Positions 13,952-22,040 of a stretch of 39,701 nucleotides of DNA are shown piece by piece. Under the pieces are notes generated by a model, which was not told the DNA's origin, made no database searches, and worked only from the letters and a program-made list of their open reading frames with translations. Where the stretch lies: IMG/VR virus record IMGVR_UViG_3300023240_000044, positions 1 through 39,701 of that record; one strand, 5' to 3'. Source of the stretch: a virus. Position 1 is the stretch's first letter, and each line of letters begins with the position of its first letter. The position numbers and the translations under genes are program-made.

Positions 13952-14431
13952 TTAAGAATCCATTCTATCTTGCATATAATTATCATAATCCTCCATCCAA
14001 TCCTCTTCACTATATGTAACATAATCATTATCACCGTTTAAACGGATATCATTAGATAATGATTTGATGTAAATTTTAAAATTGGGTAAATCTTTAAGAA
14101 TTAATGATGCTTTAGTAACTACATCAGTATCAATTGAATCTGAATCTTCAATTGATTTTATTAAATTGGATTCTTTTACTCTATAACTCATTACCATATT
14201 TCCTCTATAATTATCATGTTCAACAATATAAATATACTCACCATCTTTTATTTCTAGATTTTCAGGTTCATTCATGTAAACATTCCAAATAATGCCCTTA
14301 AAACCTTTACCTAGACCTGATTGGGGTGTTGGTGTAACTTTATCACCAATCTTGAATTTAGGTTCTGGTCTGATTTCTTCTTTTATAGTACCTTCTGCTA
14401 AATATTTTCTAAATGCGTTTAATTCTTTCAT
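13952..14431 (-). CDS. Putative virion internal protein with capsid-targeting-like N-terminus
   Basis: A 159-aa protein starting MKELNAFRKYLAEG, the same 14 residues as its upstream neighbour. The pattern (MK, then F, then a hydrophobic residue followed by AE and a small residue) recalls the capsid-targeting sequence of T4 internal proteins (MKTYQEFIAEA), which is cut after L/I-x-E by the prohead protease. Residues 23-80 (PEPKFKIGDKVTPTPQSGLG...EYIYIVEHDNY) look like a small beta barrel of KOW/SH3 type. The end is acidic. Packaging into the capsid is inferred from the N-terminus only. Confidence 0.6.
   Translation of the reverse strand: MKELNAFRKYLAEGTIKEEIRPEPKFKIGDKVTPTPQSGLGKGFKGIIWNVYMNEPENLEIKDGEYIYIVEHDNYRGNMVMSYRVKESNLIKSIEDSDSIDTDVVTKASLILKDLPNFKIYIKSLSNDIRLNGDNDYVTYSEEDWMEDYDNYMQDRMDS
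14391..14431 (-). repeat. 41-nt shared 5'-coding segment, copy 1
   Basis: Identical to 14633..14673; encodes MKELNAFRKYLAE. Downstream the two genes are unrelated. Confidence 0.75.
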
Positions 14432-14442
14432 GTTATTTTATT

Positions 14443-14673
14443 TTATTGGTTTTCTCTATAGGATTGGAGTATATCTCTAATAGTTTCTTTATCAATTTTT
14501 CGTTCTTTTCCATTGTCATCAACAACAAACCCCTTAGTATTCTTTCTAAATTCTGAGATATCAACCTCAAATTTTCCAAAATTAATTGAATCGGAGTCTG
14601 AGAAATCCCAGTCATAGTCTGACCAATCTTTCCCTTCTGCTAAATATTTTCTAAATGCGTTTAATTCTTTCAT
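14443..14673 (-). CDS. Putative small virion internal protein, 76 aa
   Basis: Starts MKELNAFRKYLAEGKDWSDY, sharing its first 14 residues with the next gene. The rest is short, charged and Ser/Asp-rich (DWDFSDSDSINFGKFEVDIS), ending in a helix. Like 13952..14431 it may be carried into the capsid. A second frame at 14433..14615 overlaps it and is not supported. Confidence 0.6.
   Translation of the reverse strand: MKELNAFRKYLAEGKDWSDYDWDFSDSDSINFGKFEVDISEFRKNTKGFVVDDNGKERKIDKETIRDILQSYRENQ
14633..14673 (-). repeat. 41-nt shared 5'-coding segment, copy 2
   Basis: Sister of 14391..14431. Confidence 0.75.
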
Positions 14674-14752
14674 TATGTTTATGTTTATATTGTTTTGTTT
14701 TATTTTATTAAATTGAAATTATTCATTATGTTTTACGGTTTTGTGATACATA

Positions 14753-15172
14753 TTATAAATTATACTTAGATTGCCACCTTCCAATAAACCCTTTCCCCAC
14801 CCCAAGCTCTAACACAACAGCATCATCAGGAACACCTGGTAGTTTTTGAGCAGTTAAAATATAATCAATGTTTTCATTCGCCCAAATTTTCATTTTAGTC
14901 CTAGCATTTGAGCGATTTGATGTTTTAAAAACCATTACTACAGGTTGGTTGCCATATGCTTTCCCCTTATCAACTTTTATCTTTAAGGGTTTTTCACATT
15001 TAGGATAAAATACTTCGGTTTTAAACGGACCCGATGTTGTTTTGTTATTGTCATAATGCCAGAGGGATTTACAACCTATTTCGGGTTTAGAGGGGTATTC
15101 ATAAAACTCTCTTACCCATTTCTCCTTTATCTCTTGAGGTGTATCTTTTGGTCTTCCTCTATATTCTATCAT
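14753..15172 (-). CDS. Hypothetical protein, 139 aa
   Basis: Starts MIEYRGRPKDTPQEIKEKWV. The middle reads QPVVMVFKTSNRSNARTKMKIWANENIDYI and the end VLELGVGKGFIGRWQSKY. The LELGVGKGFI piece looks like a glycine loop but the fold is too short and out of order for a methyltransferase. No family is recognised. Confidence 0.62.
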   Translation of the reverse strand: MIEYRGRPKDTPQEIKEKWVREFYEYPSKPEIGCKSLWHYDNNKTTSGPFKTEVFYPKCEKPLKIKVDKGKAYGNQPVVMVFKTSNRSNARTKMKIWANENIDYILTAQKLPGVPDDAVVLELGVGKGFIGRWQSKYNL

Positions 15173-15210
15173 AACTTTTATTATTTATTGGGCTCTCACC
15201 TCATTTACTC

Positions 15211-15225
15211 CATAAATATACGAAC
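15211..15225 (-). promoter_or_regulatory. Promoter-like motif, copy H
   Basis: GTTCGTATATTTATG on the minus strand, 39 nt upstream of the ATG at 15172. A TTTGG lies about 20 nt further up, close to the Bacteroidota -33 TTTG at a plausible distance. Confidence 0.55.
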
Positions 15226-15327
15226 AATGTTTGACTAAACCAAACATTTTAACATATATCTTTAAAGAGGTATTATAGGAGAAATAATCCTAGTTTACTT
15301 ACCACTTCTGAGGGGGGTTTAGTTAGC

Positions 15328-15504
15328 TTAATTAGTTATATAGGATTTAGGGGTAAATTCTTCTTTTACTAATTGGATATCTACTGATAATATAAGACAG
15401 ATATTATCTAGGATTTTAGGGGATTTTTGTATTAATTCAACCCACAACTCATCATCAAACTGGTCAAACACTTCTAGTGGTGACCCTAGATCATTAGAAT
15501 TCAT
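15328..15504 (-). CDS. Small acidic hypothetical protein, 58 aa
   Basis: Starts MNSNDLGSPLEVFDQFDDEL, with an acidic helical body. The ATG overlaps the stop of the transglycosylase gene by 4 nt (ATGA), a strong sign of coupled translation. It could be a small regulator or partner of the lysis-type enzyme; no family is recognised. Confidence 0.6.
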   Translation of the reverse strand: MNSNDLGSPLEVFDQFDDELWVELIQKSPKILDNICLILSVDIQLVKEEFTPKSYITN

Positions 15505-16031
15505 AAATGGGAGGTTGATGGTTTTTTCAATTGCTTTTGTACTTTAACCCAATATTTTTCGGTTCTTGGGTTTTTATAACCTCTCCCACCACCATTCCAA
15601 CATCTAGCTATTTTCTCCATCCCATCCTGTGAATGGTGGAATTTTCTCCATATCATAAACATATCAATTGATTTTTGTCTGTTAAATCTATCTTTTAATT
15701 TAAATTGTTTTTTTTTATCTTGTATTTTTAAAATACGATTTACTTCTCTAACCATAATAGGTCTAATTTGGAGTACGCCTATTGATGGAGATTCGAGGTG
15801 GGTATCACCAACTGCGTCGTCTTTCCCTCGTGATTCAACGTATATAAGCGCATCAACCAACCCATCTATAGGGTTATGTGTTGGTTTAACTGTTGGGGGT
15901 TTTAACGGAAAATCTTCTATAATTACCCTATCTTTAAATGGAGAGGGTGGTTCACTAGCTATAAACAAGGGTATTACTAACAATAATAATATTATTTTTT
16001 TCATATAATTTATATTTTGTTTACACTCCAA
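15501..16031 (-). CDS. Exported lytic transglycosylase (SLT-like)
   Basis: The likely start is the ATG at 16004 (MKKIILLLLVIPLFIAS), which gives a clean signal peptide; the ATG at 16031 adds nine residues. The body has ALIYVESRGKDDAVGD with the probable catalytic Glu at residue 66, then SIGVLQIRP, RFNRQKSIDMFMIW and ARCWNGGGRGY, the order of motifs in SLT-type lysozyme folds (ES, GxxQ, AxxxL-like helix, AYNxG-like). It would cut peptidoglycan in the periplasm. In a phage that means lysis or wall passage; the signal peptide favours host-exported lysis. Confidence 0.8.
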   Translation of the reverse strand: MECKQNINYMKKIILLLLVIPLFIASEPPSPFKDRVIIEDFPLKPPTVKPTHNPIDGLVDALIYVESRGKDDAVGDTHLESPSIGVLQIRPIMVREVNRILKIQDKKKQFKLKDRFNRQKSIDMFMIWRKFHHSQDGMEKIARCWNGGGRGYKNPRTEKYWVKVQKQLKKPSTSHL

Positions 16032-16039
16032 TATACTAA
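16029..16039 (-). promoter_or_regulatory. Weak promoter-like motif (TTAGTATATTG)
   Basis: A variant of the shared motif, 25 nt upstream of the preferred transglycosylase start. TATATTGG resembles the -7 box. Confidence 0.35.
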
Positions 16040-16075
16040 ACTTTTACATAATATCCAACCTCACTTTAGGGAAAT

Positions 16076-16249
16076 CTAAAATAAATCTAAAAAACCTTTA
16101 TTAATTACTTTATCTTTTAGTTTATTATTTTTATTATCTTCCTTTAACATCTTATTTGCAAGTTTTTCAAGGTGGATGTGTTTTTGTACATCATAATCAT
16201 TTATGATTATATCATGTTTGCTTCTTTTAATATCTCTTATTTTTTTCAT
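16076..16249 (-). CDS. Small basic hypothetical protein, 57 aa
   Basis: Starts MKKIRDIKRSKHDIIINDYD and is Lys/Asn-rich throughout (LEKLANKMLKEDNKNNK). The ATG overlaps the stop of the HNH-like gene by 4 nt. Could bind nucleic acid by charge; no family is recognised. Confidence 0.58.
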   Translation of the reverse strand: MKKIRDIKRSKHDIIINDYDVQKHIHLEKLANKMLKEDNKNNKLKDKVINKGFLDLF

Positions 16250-16872
16250 ATTCTTGAAATTATATCAAACTCTTTATCTTCTTCACCATCTAAACCTAAT
16301 TCTTTAAGGCGTTGGAGGTGGTAATTATCAACCTCCCATTCCACCTTACCCTGATTTACAGGTTTGTGGTCTTCTATACCTTCAATTTGTTTACTAGTAA
16401 ATATATCACCTACAGTAAGAAAGAAGTGATTGTAACATAACATTTCTAAGTTCTCTAAATGATAGTTTTTTTTATTATTATCTTTAAAATGTAATAATAT
16501 TGGAATTTTATAATCTAAAACTCTTCTTTCCTGGAACCCACATTGGGTACATTTTTCTTCTAAGTATCCCTCAGTAATTAATCTATACTTTATCTTTTCA
16601 GGTGTGAAGGATGAGGCATCAGCTCTACCTTCTATTAAATCTAATAACGCCGGTTCTTTACCACCAACTCTTAAAAATTTGGGGATACCTTTACCACATT
16701 GATTTAAATGTTCTTCAAATAAGCTTTTATGGGTTTTACTTTCATATATCTTAGCCCATTTTTTATAATGTTGATATGAAACATTTAAAAATCTACTTGC
16801 TGCCAAGTTTGATTTTGTTTTGTTCATGGCAGCAGCTATTAACTCCTTCCCTAATGGTTTAGCTTTAGGCAT
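16246..16872 (-). CDS. HTH plus HNH-like zinc protein
   Basis: A 208-aa protein. Residues ~10-40 (ELIAAAMNKTKSNLAASRFL) form a probable helix-turn-helix. Residues 108-149 hold CTQCGFQERR (Cys 108, 111), PILLHFKDNN, ENLEMLCYNH (Cys 146, His 149): a treble-clef HNH arrangement with its zinc pair and central His. It may be a nicking or homing endonuclease or a DNA-binding protein derived from one, common in phages. It overlaps the upstream zinc-ribbon gene by 8 nt. Confidence 0.7.
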   Translation of the reverse strand: MPKAKPLGKELIAAAMNKTKSNLAASRFLNVSYQHYKKWAKIYESKTHKSLFEEHLNQCGKGIPKFLRVGGKEPALLDLIEGRADASSFTPEKIKYRLITEGYLEEKCTQCGFQERRVLDYKIPILLHFKDNNKKNYHLENLEMLCYNHFFLTVGDIFTSKQIEGIEDHKPVNQGKVEWEVDNYHLQRLKELGLDGEEDKEFDIISRI

Positions 16873-17113
16873 CTTTATTATATGGATTGAATTTTGAACT
16901 TTTAAAAGAATCTATTTCAAATGTTGATGCTTGTTCAGGTGTTAGGATTTGAATTTCATTCCAAGTATTATCTCCTGTTCCTTTTACAGTATTAACAGCA
17001 GTATAAATTCCTACAGTTGAACAGTTTACACAATTTTTATACCCGTATATTATTAATCTAAGTTCAGGCATTGGGTTTTTACACTCTATGCAAGGTATTG
17101 TTTTATTTTCCAT
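16865..17113 (-). CDS. Zinc-ribbon protein, DksA/TraR-like
   Basis: An 82-aa protein with two Cys pairs, CIEC (8, 11) and CVNC (28, 31), around RLIIYGYKN. Arrangement and size suggest a small zinc finger of the DksA/TraR type, though the coiled coil of those is absent. The C-terminal half is unassigned. Overlaps the HNH-like gene, so they are probably made together. Confidence 0.6.
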   Translation of the reverse strand: MENKTIPCIECKNPMPELRLIIYGYKNCVNCSTVGIYTAVNTVKGTGDNTWNEIQILTPEQASTFEIDSFKSSKFNPYNKDA

Positions 17114-17199
17114 TTTTTAATATTTAGGTCTACACCCTTATTATAATTATAAACTTTTATCAAATATATGAAAAAACAATTGCTTTTCCAAGTGTAAAT

Positions 17200-17595
17200 T
17201 TATTTTATTTTATGTTTGATATAACTCCAAAGATCCCTAGGTGTTTCTAAAATAAATTCCTTATCATTTTCATCTATAACAGGATTTACATTCCCCTCGG
17301 TATCAGTTCTTTCAAAAAGGTACCACATTATTAACTCTGTATCCTCCCTCCCATATAAGAGTTTAAATAAATTTTCTATAACAAACCATAGGGGTTCTGT
17401 TATTTGAATTAAATCAATGCCCCCCTCCCAAAATATTTTATCTTCTAATATATTGGATTGTTCTATTTTATTAATTAAATTTACAAACACACTTTCTTCA
17501 GTGGAGTTGAAATTATCTTTAATCTTAACATCAGTTCCTAATATAAATTTAAAAAGTTTATTTACTTCTTCCGATTCATCTTTCCGACCACCCAT
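17200..17595 (-). CDS. Hypothetical protein, 131 aa
   Basis: Starts MGGRKDESEEVNKLFKFILG and is acidic and helical, with ITEPLWFVIENLFKLLYG and YLFERTDTEGN. Its ATG overlaps the stop of the upstream small gene (TAATG). Small phage proteins of this composition are common near structural or packaging genes but nothing assigns a role. Confidence 0.62.
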   Translation of the reverse strand: MGGRKDESEEVNKLFKFILGTDVKIKDNFNSTEESVFVNLINKIEQSNILEDKIFWEGGIDLIQITEPLWFVIENLFKLLYGREDTELIMWYLFERTDTEGNVNPVIDENDKEFILETPRDLWSYIKHKIK

Positions 17596-17756
17596 TATTT
17601 AAATTTTTTAATTTTAAAAAGTTCTTTAAAACTTTTAAGTGGTAGTTTTTTAACCTTACTAGCTATAACATAAGCTTCACCTATATTAAATGCTTTTATA
17701 TTACCCATAGTTTCTTGATTTAAATCATTTATTGAATAAAACTTCCAAGTTGTCAT
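17595..17756 (-). CDS. Small basic hypothetical protein, 53 aa
   Basis: MTTWKFYSINDLNQETMGNI then KLPLKSFKELFKIKKFK. Overlaps both neighbours: by 4 nt with the stop of 17753..18079 (ATGA) and by one base with the next start. The tight coupling supports a real gene. Function unknown. Confidence 0.62.
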   Translation of the reverse strand: MTTWKFYSINDLNQETMGNIKAFNIGEAYVIASKVKKLPLKSFKELFKIKKFK

Positions 17757-18079
17757 AGTTTATTTATTAAATTTTTAATTTTTTCACATTCTTCATAATC
17801 TTCGATTGATATAAAATAGTCAATTGCTTTTTTCAAAACTAGGTGATATTGGGTTTTATCTAATTCTATAGTTATAGACATATTAAATACATTAAATAGT
17901 TCAACCTTATCTAAACCACCTCTAATAGCATCAATGATAGAATTATAGGATTTAAGAAGAATAAAATTGGTGAAGAAGGGGTTATCACGTAAATATTCTA
18001 AATTTTGGGTACTATCCAATATTAACTCTATCCATGTTGCCTCTCCTTCTATGTTATTATTTATATTTTTATTATCCAT
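17753..18079 (-). CDS. Hypothetical protein, 108 aa
   Basis: Starts MDNKNINNNIEGEATWIELI and ends YFISIEDYEECEKIKNLINKL. The end resembles the tail of tetratricopeptide-like or small regulatory helices ('EDYEECAKIRD'), as seen in UvrB/C-motif proteins (EdYEkAaxIRD), and could be a protein-interaction helix pair. Start of a coupled trio. Confidence 0.6.
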   Translation of the reverse strand: MDNKNINNNIEGEATWIELILDSTQNLEYLRDNPFFTNFILLKSYNSIIDAIRGGLDKVELFNVFNMSITIELDKTQYHLVLKKAIDYFISIEDYEECEKIKNLINKL

Positions 18080-18114
18080 TATGGGGAGGGTTTAATTTGC
18101 TCTATGATAAATAT

Positions 18115-18912
18115 TTAAAATTTTATCCCTCTTATATTATTTCCTTTAGGTCGGTGGGAATTATTTTCAAATAAACTAGGAGGTATACCCCACTTATACA
18201 TAAACATATCACCGGCTGGGCCTTCGGTTGCTTTAAACCTAGCACCTTCTTTTCCATTTTTGGTAGCAGAACTGCCAAAGTGGTATAAATGTGCTTTATG
18301 AGTTCTACAAAATTTTAAACCTATTAAGTCTAATTTTAGGAAGAAATCCCAATCACAAATAAATGGGGATTGATACATTGTATCAAACCCACCAGCAGCC
18401 ATATAATATTTTTTATACATAGCAAATGGGAAAACACCTCCATCGGCTGTAACTTTATCTTCATTAATAGATGTTTCAAAATTAATAAATTCTTCATATT
18501 TAAAATCTTTAGGTAATTTACCTAAGTCTTTAACTGGGAAGTTAAATATACCAGGACCTGTAGGTTCGATTTGATTAACAGTCAATACTGTTTTTTCTCT
18601 ATCTTTAAGAATATCTAGTATAGCTAAATCATAATCTTTACAAAACACATTATCATCATTGACAATAAAGATAATTTCATTAGTAGCATTCATTACAGCT
18701 AAATTAAGAGCCTGTTGCATTCCTTGATTTTCACCTAAATCTAAAACTTGGATATTATCTTTATATTTATCTAATACTTCTTGACTTTCTTCAATAAAAC
18801 CATCTACGGCAACTATAATTTCATTTCCATTAGATTGTTGTTCGATTGCTGATTTTAGACATAAATCTAGATATTTAGGATTTCTGTATGTTGGTATTAT
18901 TATCGATATCAT
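18115..18912 (-). CDS. Family 2 glycosyltransferase
   Basis: A 265-aa GT-A protein. MISIIIPTYRNPKYLDLCL is the classic GT2 start, followed by IIVAVDG, and the acidic nucleotide-sugar/metal motif VNDDNVF near residue 85 (in place of DxD). The acceptor side includes ADGGVFPFAMYKKYYMAAGGFD and CDWDFFLKLDLIG. It transfers a sugar from a nucleotide donor; the acceptor is unknown. The last gene of the glycan block, 4 nt after the next glycosyltransferase-like gene. Confidence 0.85.
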   Translation of the reverse strand: MISIIIPTYRNPKYLDLCLKSAIEQQSNGNEIIVAVDGFIEESQEVLDKYKDNIQVLDLGENQGMQQALNLAVMNATNEIIFIVNDDNVFCKDYDLAILDILKDREKTVLTVNQIEPTGPGIFNFPVKDLGKLPKDFKYEEFINFETSINEDKVTADGGVFPFAMYKKYYMAAGGFDTMYQSPFICDWDFFLKLDLIGLKFCRTHKAHLYHFGSSATKNGKEGARFKATEGPAGDMFMYKWGIPPSLFENNSHRPKGNNIRGIKF

Positions 18913-18916
18913 ATTT

Positions 18917-19639
18917 TTATATTTTTTCCCAATCTGTTAAAGGGGATGTCCATAAAGCTTCACAATGGGTACTATATCCTGGGACTGAGCTTAAAACTGG
19001 TATTTCTTTGGTTTGTGATAATTCTGTAAAAAACCCAAATGAATCTGTAATGGTACCATTAGAATATTTCATAATCAAATCATAGTCTTTTTTTAATCTT
19101 GATACTCTACATGCAAAACTCATAACTGTGCTATTTGTTATTTTCCAATGTACTGAGTTTGATTTTATAAGCCTAGTTATTTCACCTTCACCTTCAATAA
19201 AATAATTACCACCATCCTCTTTATTTATGTATTTGTCAGGATGGTCATATAACGTCACATAAGCATCGTAACTAGTTATCCCCTCCATTAATATATCCTT
19301 TGATTTAGGTTTATGTAAGAAATCATCTTCAAGAAGATAAACAAAATCCCCATCATTGTTTTCATCTCTAGCTAAATTTAAGGCATCCCTAAATGTTCCA
19401 GAACCTGTCCCATTATCTACTTCTACTAACTTTAGATTTAAGGAAATTACAAAATCTTTTGTTTCTTTGTTTAATCTATCCCCTAAAATGGTGATATTTT
19501 CTCTCCCAAATTCTTTTATGCAATTTTCTAGACAGTGTTTTTTAGTTGCATTTGGGATTTTTTTCTTTGAAATACCAGCTTCTAAATTAGATAATCTATA
19601 ATATACTTGAATTGTTAATTTTTCTTTTAAATCTCTCAT
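18917..19639 (-). CDS. Glycosyltransferase-like protein
   Basis: A 240-aa protein. It starts with a DUF-like lead (MRDLKEKLTIQVYYRLSNLE), but residues ~85-115 read RDALNLARDENNDGDFVYLLEDDFL, where LEDD is a GT-A DxD-like motif at the usual point, and later SFACRVSRLKKDYDLIMKYS resembles an acceptor-side segment. It is probably a diverged GT-A enzyme of the same glycan pathway. It lies 4 nt upstream of the GT2 gene. Confidence 0.7.
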   Translation of the reverse strand: MRDLKEKLTIQVYYRLSNLEAGISKKKIPNATKKHCLENCIKEFGRENITILGDRLNKETKDFVISLNLKLVEVDNGTGSGTFRDALNLARDENNDGDFVYLLEDDFLHKPKSKDILMEGITSYDAYVTLYDHPDKYINKEDGGNYFIEGEGEITRLIKSNSVHWKITNSTVMSFACRVSRLKKDYDLIMKYSNGTITDSFGFFTELSQTKEIPVLSSVPGYSTHCEALWTSPLTDWEKI

Positions 19640-19651
19640 TAAAGTTATAAT

Positions 19652-20170
19652 TTATGCTGTTAAAAATTCAGTTTTGGGCTTTAGTGCTACAATTGTTTGA
19701 AGTCCTTCTCCCTTTACGGAAGCAACTTCAGTATACCAATCAAATACAACGTGATATTGTGGTCTATTCCAAAAATCGTGGATAAATATGATTGAATCTT
19801 TATGTAGATAGTTTAATGCATATTCTGCACACCATCCTCTTGCTCTACCATCAATTAATATCTTATCAAATTTATCCACCCCTAATTTATCTATGTGAGA
19901 AATATAGGTTTCAAATTGGGAACGTTGAGTTGGTATTGTACGTGGTGAATCCCAAGAAATTTTATGATACTCTACATTAGAAGGGAGGTTAGTCATTTTA
20001 CTAGCCCACTCATCATCATGTTCAATTGAGTAGTATTTATTAACAAAGTGTGGGAAATAATTTGTACTTCCTCCACTACCCCATTCTAACATTGTATCTG
20101 TGTAATAAAGGTGTTTTAATATAAGTAGGATTTCACTATCATCCATCCAAGGTTTCATTCCGTTTGACAC
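19652..20170 (-). CDS. Class I methyltransferase-like protein
   Basis: A 172-aa protein. MLEWGSGGSTNYFP (residues ~28-41) is a glycine-rich motif I of SAM-dependent methyltransferases; YYSIEHDDEWA follows as motif II with the acidic residue, and FDKILIDGRARG and IIFIHDFW as later strands. This type is found in sugar and O-antigen gene clusters. It may methylate a sugar; the substrate is not shown. Confidence 0.68.
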   Translation of the reverse strand: MSNGMKPWMDDSEILLILKHLYYTDTMLEWGSGGSTNYFPHFVNKYYSIEHDDEWASKMTNLPSNVEYHKISWDSPRTIPTQRSQFETYISHIDKLGVDKFDKILIDGRARGWCAEYALNYLHKDSIIFIHDFWNRPQYHVVFDWYTEVASVKGEGLQTIVALKPKTEFLTA

Positions 20171-20179
20171 ATTTTTATT

Positions 20180-21199
20180 TTATTTTTTAGTGTAATCTTC
20201 TTTCCAAAAACTATATAATCCCTTTTCAATTTCATATTCATCCCAAATAAATCTTTCCCTCATAGGTTGTGATTGAGCCCACTCCCACATCTTAATTAAA
20301 CCTTCTTTTAAGGATGTTTGATGCTTAAATCCTAAAATATCAACTGATTTTTCAAATGTTGGGACTGCTGTGTGAACTTCATGTCTTCCTTCTAAATGGA
20401 CGATTTCCCCTTTACCTACTATCTCCTGTAAAGCTTCAGCACATTCTAATATTGAATAATCTTCAATACCACCTAAATTAATTATTTGTTTAGATGCTTT
20501 AGGTTCAAGGTGAGCATTAAATAGAGGTTCAATTGAATCATCAATATAACTAAATGCTCTACGTTGAGTACCATCACCAAAAATTGTGATTGGTTGATCA
20601 TTTAATAAGTAATACATCCATATACCTAATACATTTCTATACTTATCCCAAATATTTTGTTTAGCACCATAAACATTGTGGGGTCTGATAATAGTATAAT
20701 CTAATCCATGTTGATGGTTAGCTACTTCTATATCCATCTCACATGCTGTTTTAGCAATACCATAAGGATCGATTGGATTTCTTCCCATATCTTCATGAAA
20801 TATCCCACCTTCACCATGACCATAAACAGCCATAGTGGATGTAAAAATTAACCTTTTAATATCATGTTTTATACATTCATTAACAATACGGGCCGTAGAT
20901 TTTAAATTATTATCGTAATTATATGCGCGTATAAACGGTGATAACCCTTCTGCAGCATAGGCTGCGAAGTGGTAAACATAATCGATTTTACACGCGTTAA
21001 ATACGGTATTAAGCGCACCATCTACTAAGCTTAATTGGTGGAATTCAACCTTAGGGTGGATGTTTTCTTTAAAACCACCACTTAGATCATCAATTCCTAT
21101 TACCTCATATCCAGGTTGATTTTCAATTATCCAATCTGCTAATCTACTCCCTAATAAACCTGCTACTCCTGTTATTAATACTGTTGTTTTACCACTCAT
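20180..21199 (-). CDS. NAD-dependent sugar epimerase/dehydratase
   Basis: A 339-aa extended short-chain dehydrogenase. The dinucleotide motif GVAGLLGSRL (residues 11-20; GxxGxxG) follows TTVLIT. FTSTMAVYGHGEG (119-131) holds the Ser/Thr of the catalytic triad, and PYGIAKTACE carries Tyr146 and Lys150. IRPHNVYG and SYIDD come later, typical of UDP-glucose 4-epimerase-like enzymes. It probably makes a nucleotide sugar (for example UDP-galactose type) for the neighbouring transferases. Confidence 0.88.
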   Translation of the reverse strand: MSGKTTVLITGVAGLLGSRLADWIIENQPGYEVIGIDDLSGGFKENIHPKVEFHQLSLVDGALNTVFNACKIDYVYHFAAYAAEGLSPFIRAYNYDNNLKSTARIVNECIKHDIKRLIFTSTMAVYGHGEGGIFHEDMGRNPIDPYGIAKTACEMDIEVANHQHGLDYTIIRPHNVYGAKQNIWDKYRNVLGIWMYYLLNDQPITIFGDGTQRRAFSYIDDSIEPLFNAHLEPKASKQIINLGGIEDYSILECAEALQEIVGKGEIVHLEGRHEVHTAVPTFEKSVDILGFKHQTSLKEGLIKMWEWAQSQPMRERFIWDEYEIEKGLYSFWKEDYTKK

Positions 21200-21201
21200 C
21201 C

Positions 21202-21426
21202 TTATAATGTATCATAGTATTTATTTTGTTTTTCTTGTTTTTCTATTGTTTTTGGGTGGTATAATGCTAACTCTTCCATAGCAGGTAGTGCAGAAAAACT
21301 TTTATGTCCTTCAAGGACTTCATGGACTTTATTTCTCCATCTAATTTCACCGTTATTTTTATAGATACGCATTTGATAATCAGCCCAATTTATAATGGGT
21401 GTGTAATATTTAACTTTTACTTTCAT
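21202..21426 (-). pseudogene. Glycosyltransferase, C-terminal fragment
   Basis: Residues 1-74 read VKYYTPIINWADYQMRIYKN...RWRNKVHEVLEGHK...ALPAMEELALYHPKTIEKQEKQNKYYDTL, the acceptor-side end of small GT2-type transferases, with the usual start missing. The donor half is at 21499..22035. Both are in the same reading frame, with a 72-nt stretch of several stops between them. It may be expressed as a separate piece or not at all. Confidence 0.7.
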
Positions 21427-21498
21427 TTTCTAACATTTTTTTAAGTTTGCTGAATGGGATTTTTAATACTCTCATACACTCCTCTTTACTTACGATAG

Positions 21499-22035
21499 TT
21501 AACCCTCCTCTATAATTAAATTGTTATCTTTTAAGAGATTATACTCAGCCAAATCTTGAGGATTATCCAAGTCAAATTCCTTTTCCTCTACCATACTATC
21601 TAATTTACTTACGTTCCATCCCCATTTTTGGATATGCTCATCAGTTAAACCTTCTACTGTATTAACTCTCGGTACTAAAACAACATCAACATCATTCTCT
21701 TCAAGTATTGCATGAATGTTAAGCATCAATGCTTCATTTGGAATTTCATCAGCATCTATGTTTATAATATAATCACCCTTACATGAATCTCCAAGTAGAT
21801 TTTTCCATCTACTAAAATCCCCATTAAAGTTTTGCTCTGATAATATTATTTTATTGTTGTAACTTAATTTATGTAAAAATCCTAATAGCTCGGATGTTGG
21901 TTTGTTTTTTGTTAAATCAACTAACACAACAACTTCATCTTGGGGTCTTTTGTGATCTAATAAAAAAATAAGTAATCTTTGAATTTCTACAAATTCGTCA
22001 CATACCGTGACCCCATATGAAATCTTTATTCCCAT
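21499..22035 (-). CDS. Glycosyltransferase, N-terminal (donor-binding) part
   Basis: A 178-aa protein with a GT-A fold: KISYGVTVCDEFVEIQRLL, VVVLVDLTK, and DYIINIDADEIPNEALM (the DxD metal motif DAD near residue 95). It ends LLKDNNLIIEEG just before the point where the family continues with VKYYTPIINW; that continuation is found at 21202..21426 in the same frame after 24 codons with several stops. Thus one transferase appears split between donor and acceptor halves. Confidence 0.78.
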   Translation of the reverse strand: MGIKISYGVTVCDEFVEIQRLLIFLLDHKRPQDEVVVLVDLTKNKPTSELLGFLHKLSYNNKIILSEQNFNGDFSRWKNLLGDSCKGDYIINIDADEIPNEALMLNIHAILEENDVDVVLVPRVNTVEGLTDEHIQKWGWNVSKLDSMVEEKEFDLDNPQDLAEYNLLKDNNLIIEEG

Positions 22036-22040
22036 ATTTT

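Noticed and set aside
14433-14615. Minus-strand frame of 60 codons overlapping the 76-aa gene
   Set aside because: It lies in another frame of a gene with a shared, conserved start and has no support of its own.
14753-15172. Methyltransferase call from LELGVGKGFIG
   Set aside because: The glycine motif lies at the C-terminus of a 139-aa protein, so the Rossmann order is wrong.
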